A stretch of DNA of 64,000 bases from JBNNGK01 sp050268245 (GTDB taxonomy: Bacteria; Pseudomonadota; Gammaproteobacteria; Enterobacterales; Enterobacteriaceae), in the NCBI RefSeq assembly GCF_050268245.1, contig NZ_JBNNGK010000004.1, positions 248,001-312,000 of the forward strand, read 5' to 3'. A program made the translations under genes and the position numbers. Below the pieces are notes generated by a model. That model ran no database searches. It saw only the letters and a list, made by a program, of their open reading frames with translations, and was not told where the DNA came from. Of the stretch, positions 62,942-64,000 are shown in pieces (position 1 is the first letter of the stretch; every line of letters begins with the position of its first letter).

Positions 62942-64000
62942 ATGAATTTAACAAAAGGTAAGGCGCTGTTGGTCGGTTGTATTGCCATGGCGATCGGCCA
63001 TGCCGCAATGGCTAAAGAGATTAAAGTTGCGATTGTCGGGGCGATGTCTGGCCCGGTTGCGCAGTATGGTGATATGGAGTTCACCGGGGCGCGTCAGGCA
63101 GTTGCGGATATTAACGCCAACGGTGGTATTAAGGGCGATAAATTGGTCGCAGTAGAATATGACGATGCTTGCGATCCAAAACAGGCGGTGGCCGTCGCCA
63201 ACAAGGTGATCAACGACGGTATCCGTTACGTGATCGGGCACTTGTGCTCTTCTTCCACTCAGCCTGCTTCCGATATATATGAAGATGAAGGCGTGATCAT
63301 GATTACCCCCGCGGCGACCAACGCCGATCTGACCACCCGTGGTTACAGCATGGTGATGCGAACCACCGGTTTGGATTCCGATCAGGGGCCGACCGCTGTG
63401 AAATACATCACAGAAACCCTCAAGCCGCAGCGTATCGCCGTGGTACACGATAAGCAGCAATACGGCGAAGGCTTGGCGCGCTCGGTGCGCGACAGCTTGC
63501 AAAAAGCCGGGGTGAAACCGGTGATGTTTGAAGGTATCACCGCTGGTGACAAAGATTTCTCTACGCTGGTGGCGCGCTTGAAAAAAGAGAATGTCGATTT
63601 TGTCTACTTTGGCGGTTATTACCCGGAAATGGGGCAGATTCTACGCCAGGCTAAACAGGCGGGTTTGAATGCTCGCTTTATGGGGCCTGAAGGGGTGGGT
63701 AACTCGTCGCTGTCTAACATTGCCGGGGCGGCGTCTGAAGGTATGTTGGTGACGTTGCCTAAGCGCTACGATCAGGTGCCCGCTAACCAAGCTATCGTTG
63801 ATGCGCTGAAAGCCAAGAAACAGGATCCGACCGGGCCGTTCGTTTGGACGACCTACGCCGCCTTACAATCGCTGACGACCGGTATGATGCGCAGTGGCAG
63901 CCAAGAACCGGAAGCGATCGTCAACAATCTGAAAACGGGTGAGCCGGTCGAGACGGTAATGGGCCCGCTAAGCTGGGATGAAAAAGGCGATCTGAAAGGG
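62942..64000 (+). CDS. livK: Branched-chain amino-acid binding protein LivK/LivJ (3' end outside window)
   Basis: The first 353 residues of a protein with signal peptide (MNLTKGKALLVGCIAMAIGHAAMAK). The mature part is typical Leu/Ile/Val periplasmic binding protein: EIKVAIVGAMSGPVAQYGDMEF, DDACDPKQAVAVANKVI, YVIGHLCSSSTQPASDIYEDEG with disulfide cysteines. It feeds LivHMGF. The panM-livK neighbourhood fits livK, though livJ is closely similar and not distinguishable here. Runs off the window at 64000. Confidence 0.92.
   Translation, partial: MNLTKGKALLVGCIAMAIGHAAMAKEIKVAIVGAMSGPVAQYGDMEFTGARQAVADINANGGIKGDKLVAVEYDDACDPKQAVAVANKVINDGIRYVIGHLCSSSTQPASDIYEDEGVIMITPAATNADLTTRGYSMVMRTTGLDSDQGPTAVKYITETLKPQRIAVVHDKQQYGEGLARSVRDSLQKAGVKPVMFEGITAGDKDFSTLVARLKKENVDFVYFGGYYPEMGQILRQAKQAGLNARFMGPEGVGNSSLSNIAGAASEGMLVTLPKRYDQVPANQAIVDALKAKKQDPTGPFVWTTYAALQSLTTGMMRSGSQEPEAIVNNLKTGEPVETVMGPLSWDEKGDLKG

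Overview
The window is chromosomal DNA of an enterobacterium close to Serratia. Nearly all core genes read as full-length orthologues of E. coli or Yersinia genes, and a serralysin metalloprotease with its inhibitor, an MR/P-type fimbrial operon and a WbuC-type cupin point to Serratia or a near relative. The species cannot be fixed from sequence reading alone. No rRNA, tRNA, insertion sequence, prophage or CRISPR array was seen.

Layout. 1-1140: fragments of accessory genes and a cluster of REP-like palindromic repeats, followed by the control region of the small RNA GlmZ. 1141-1360: glmZ. 1438-5517: hemCDXY on the minus strand, divergent from cyaA (TTG start, conserved CRP site). 8448-14588: cyaY, then lptM-dapF-yigA-xerC-yigB and LexA-controlled uvrD. 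14674-16544: a WbuC-like cupin and corA, whose leader holds a small ORF ending in a hairpin. 16652-27703: an accessory fimbrial island between corA and rarD. It has a MarT/FidL-like membrane regulator pair facing away from an eight-gene chaperone-usher operon, then two paralogous tip-adhesin genes. 27872-34251: rarD, yigI, pldA, recQ, pldB, yigL; rhtB and rhtC, found between recQ and pldB in E. coli, are absent. 34300-41409: glpTQ and glpABC, a complete glycerol-3-phosphate module set divergently around CRP/FNR-like sites. 41513-43808: dcrB, a GNAT acetyltransferase, yhhQ and tusA. 43828-47155: a tightly coupled three-gene outer-membrane operon of unknown function. 47304-49613: zntA with a ZntR-type promoter. 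50246-52191: serralysin and its periplasmic inhibitor. 52227-58807: yhhN, yhhM, yhhL, rsmD, ftsYEX and rpoH with a sigma-E promoter. 58868-62536: panM heading an operon with a DUF3142 gene and a TPR gene. 62942 onwards: a livK-type binding protein, cut by the window end.

The backbone covers two stretches that are separate in E. coli (hem-cya-dap-uvrD-corA-rarD-pldB-yigL, and dcrB-tusA-zntA-ftsYEX-rpoH-liv). Here the glp module joins them. Accessory genes sit at junctions between conserved genes: fimbriae at corA/rarD, the outer-membrane trio at tusA/zntA, and serralysin at zntA/yhhN.

The least described material is the outer-membrane trio at 43828-47155, the duplicated tip adhesins at 25790-27703 with three invariant histidines, the DUF3142/TPR pair behind panM, and the corA leader ORF. 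All function calls rest on reading the translations and on remembered family features; no database search was run.
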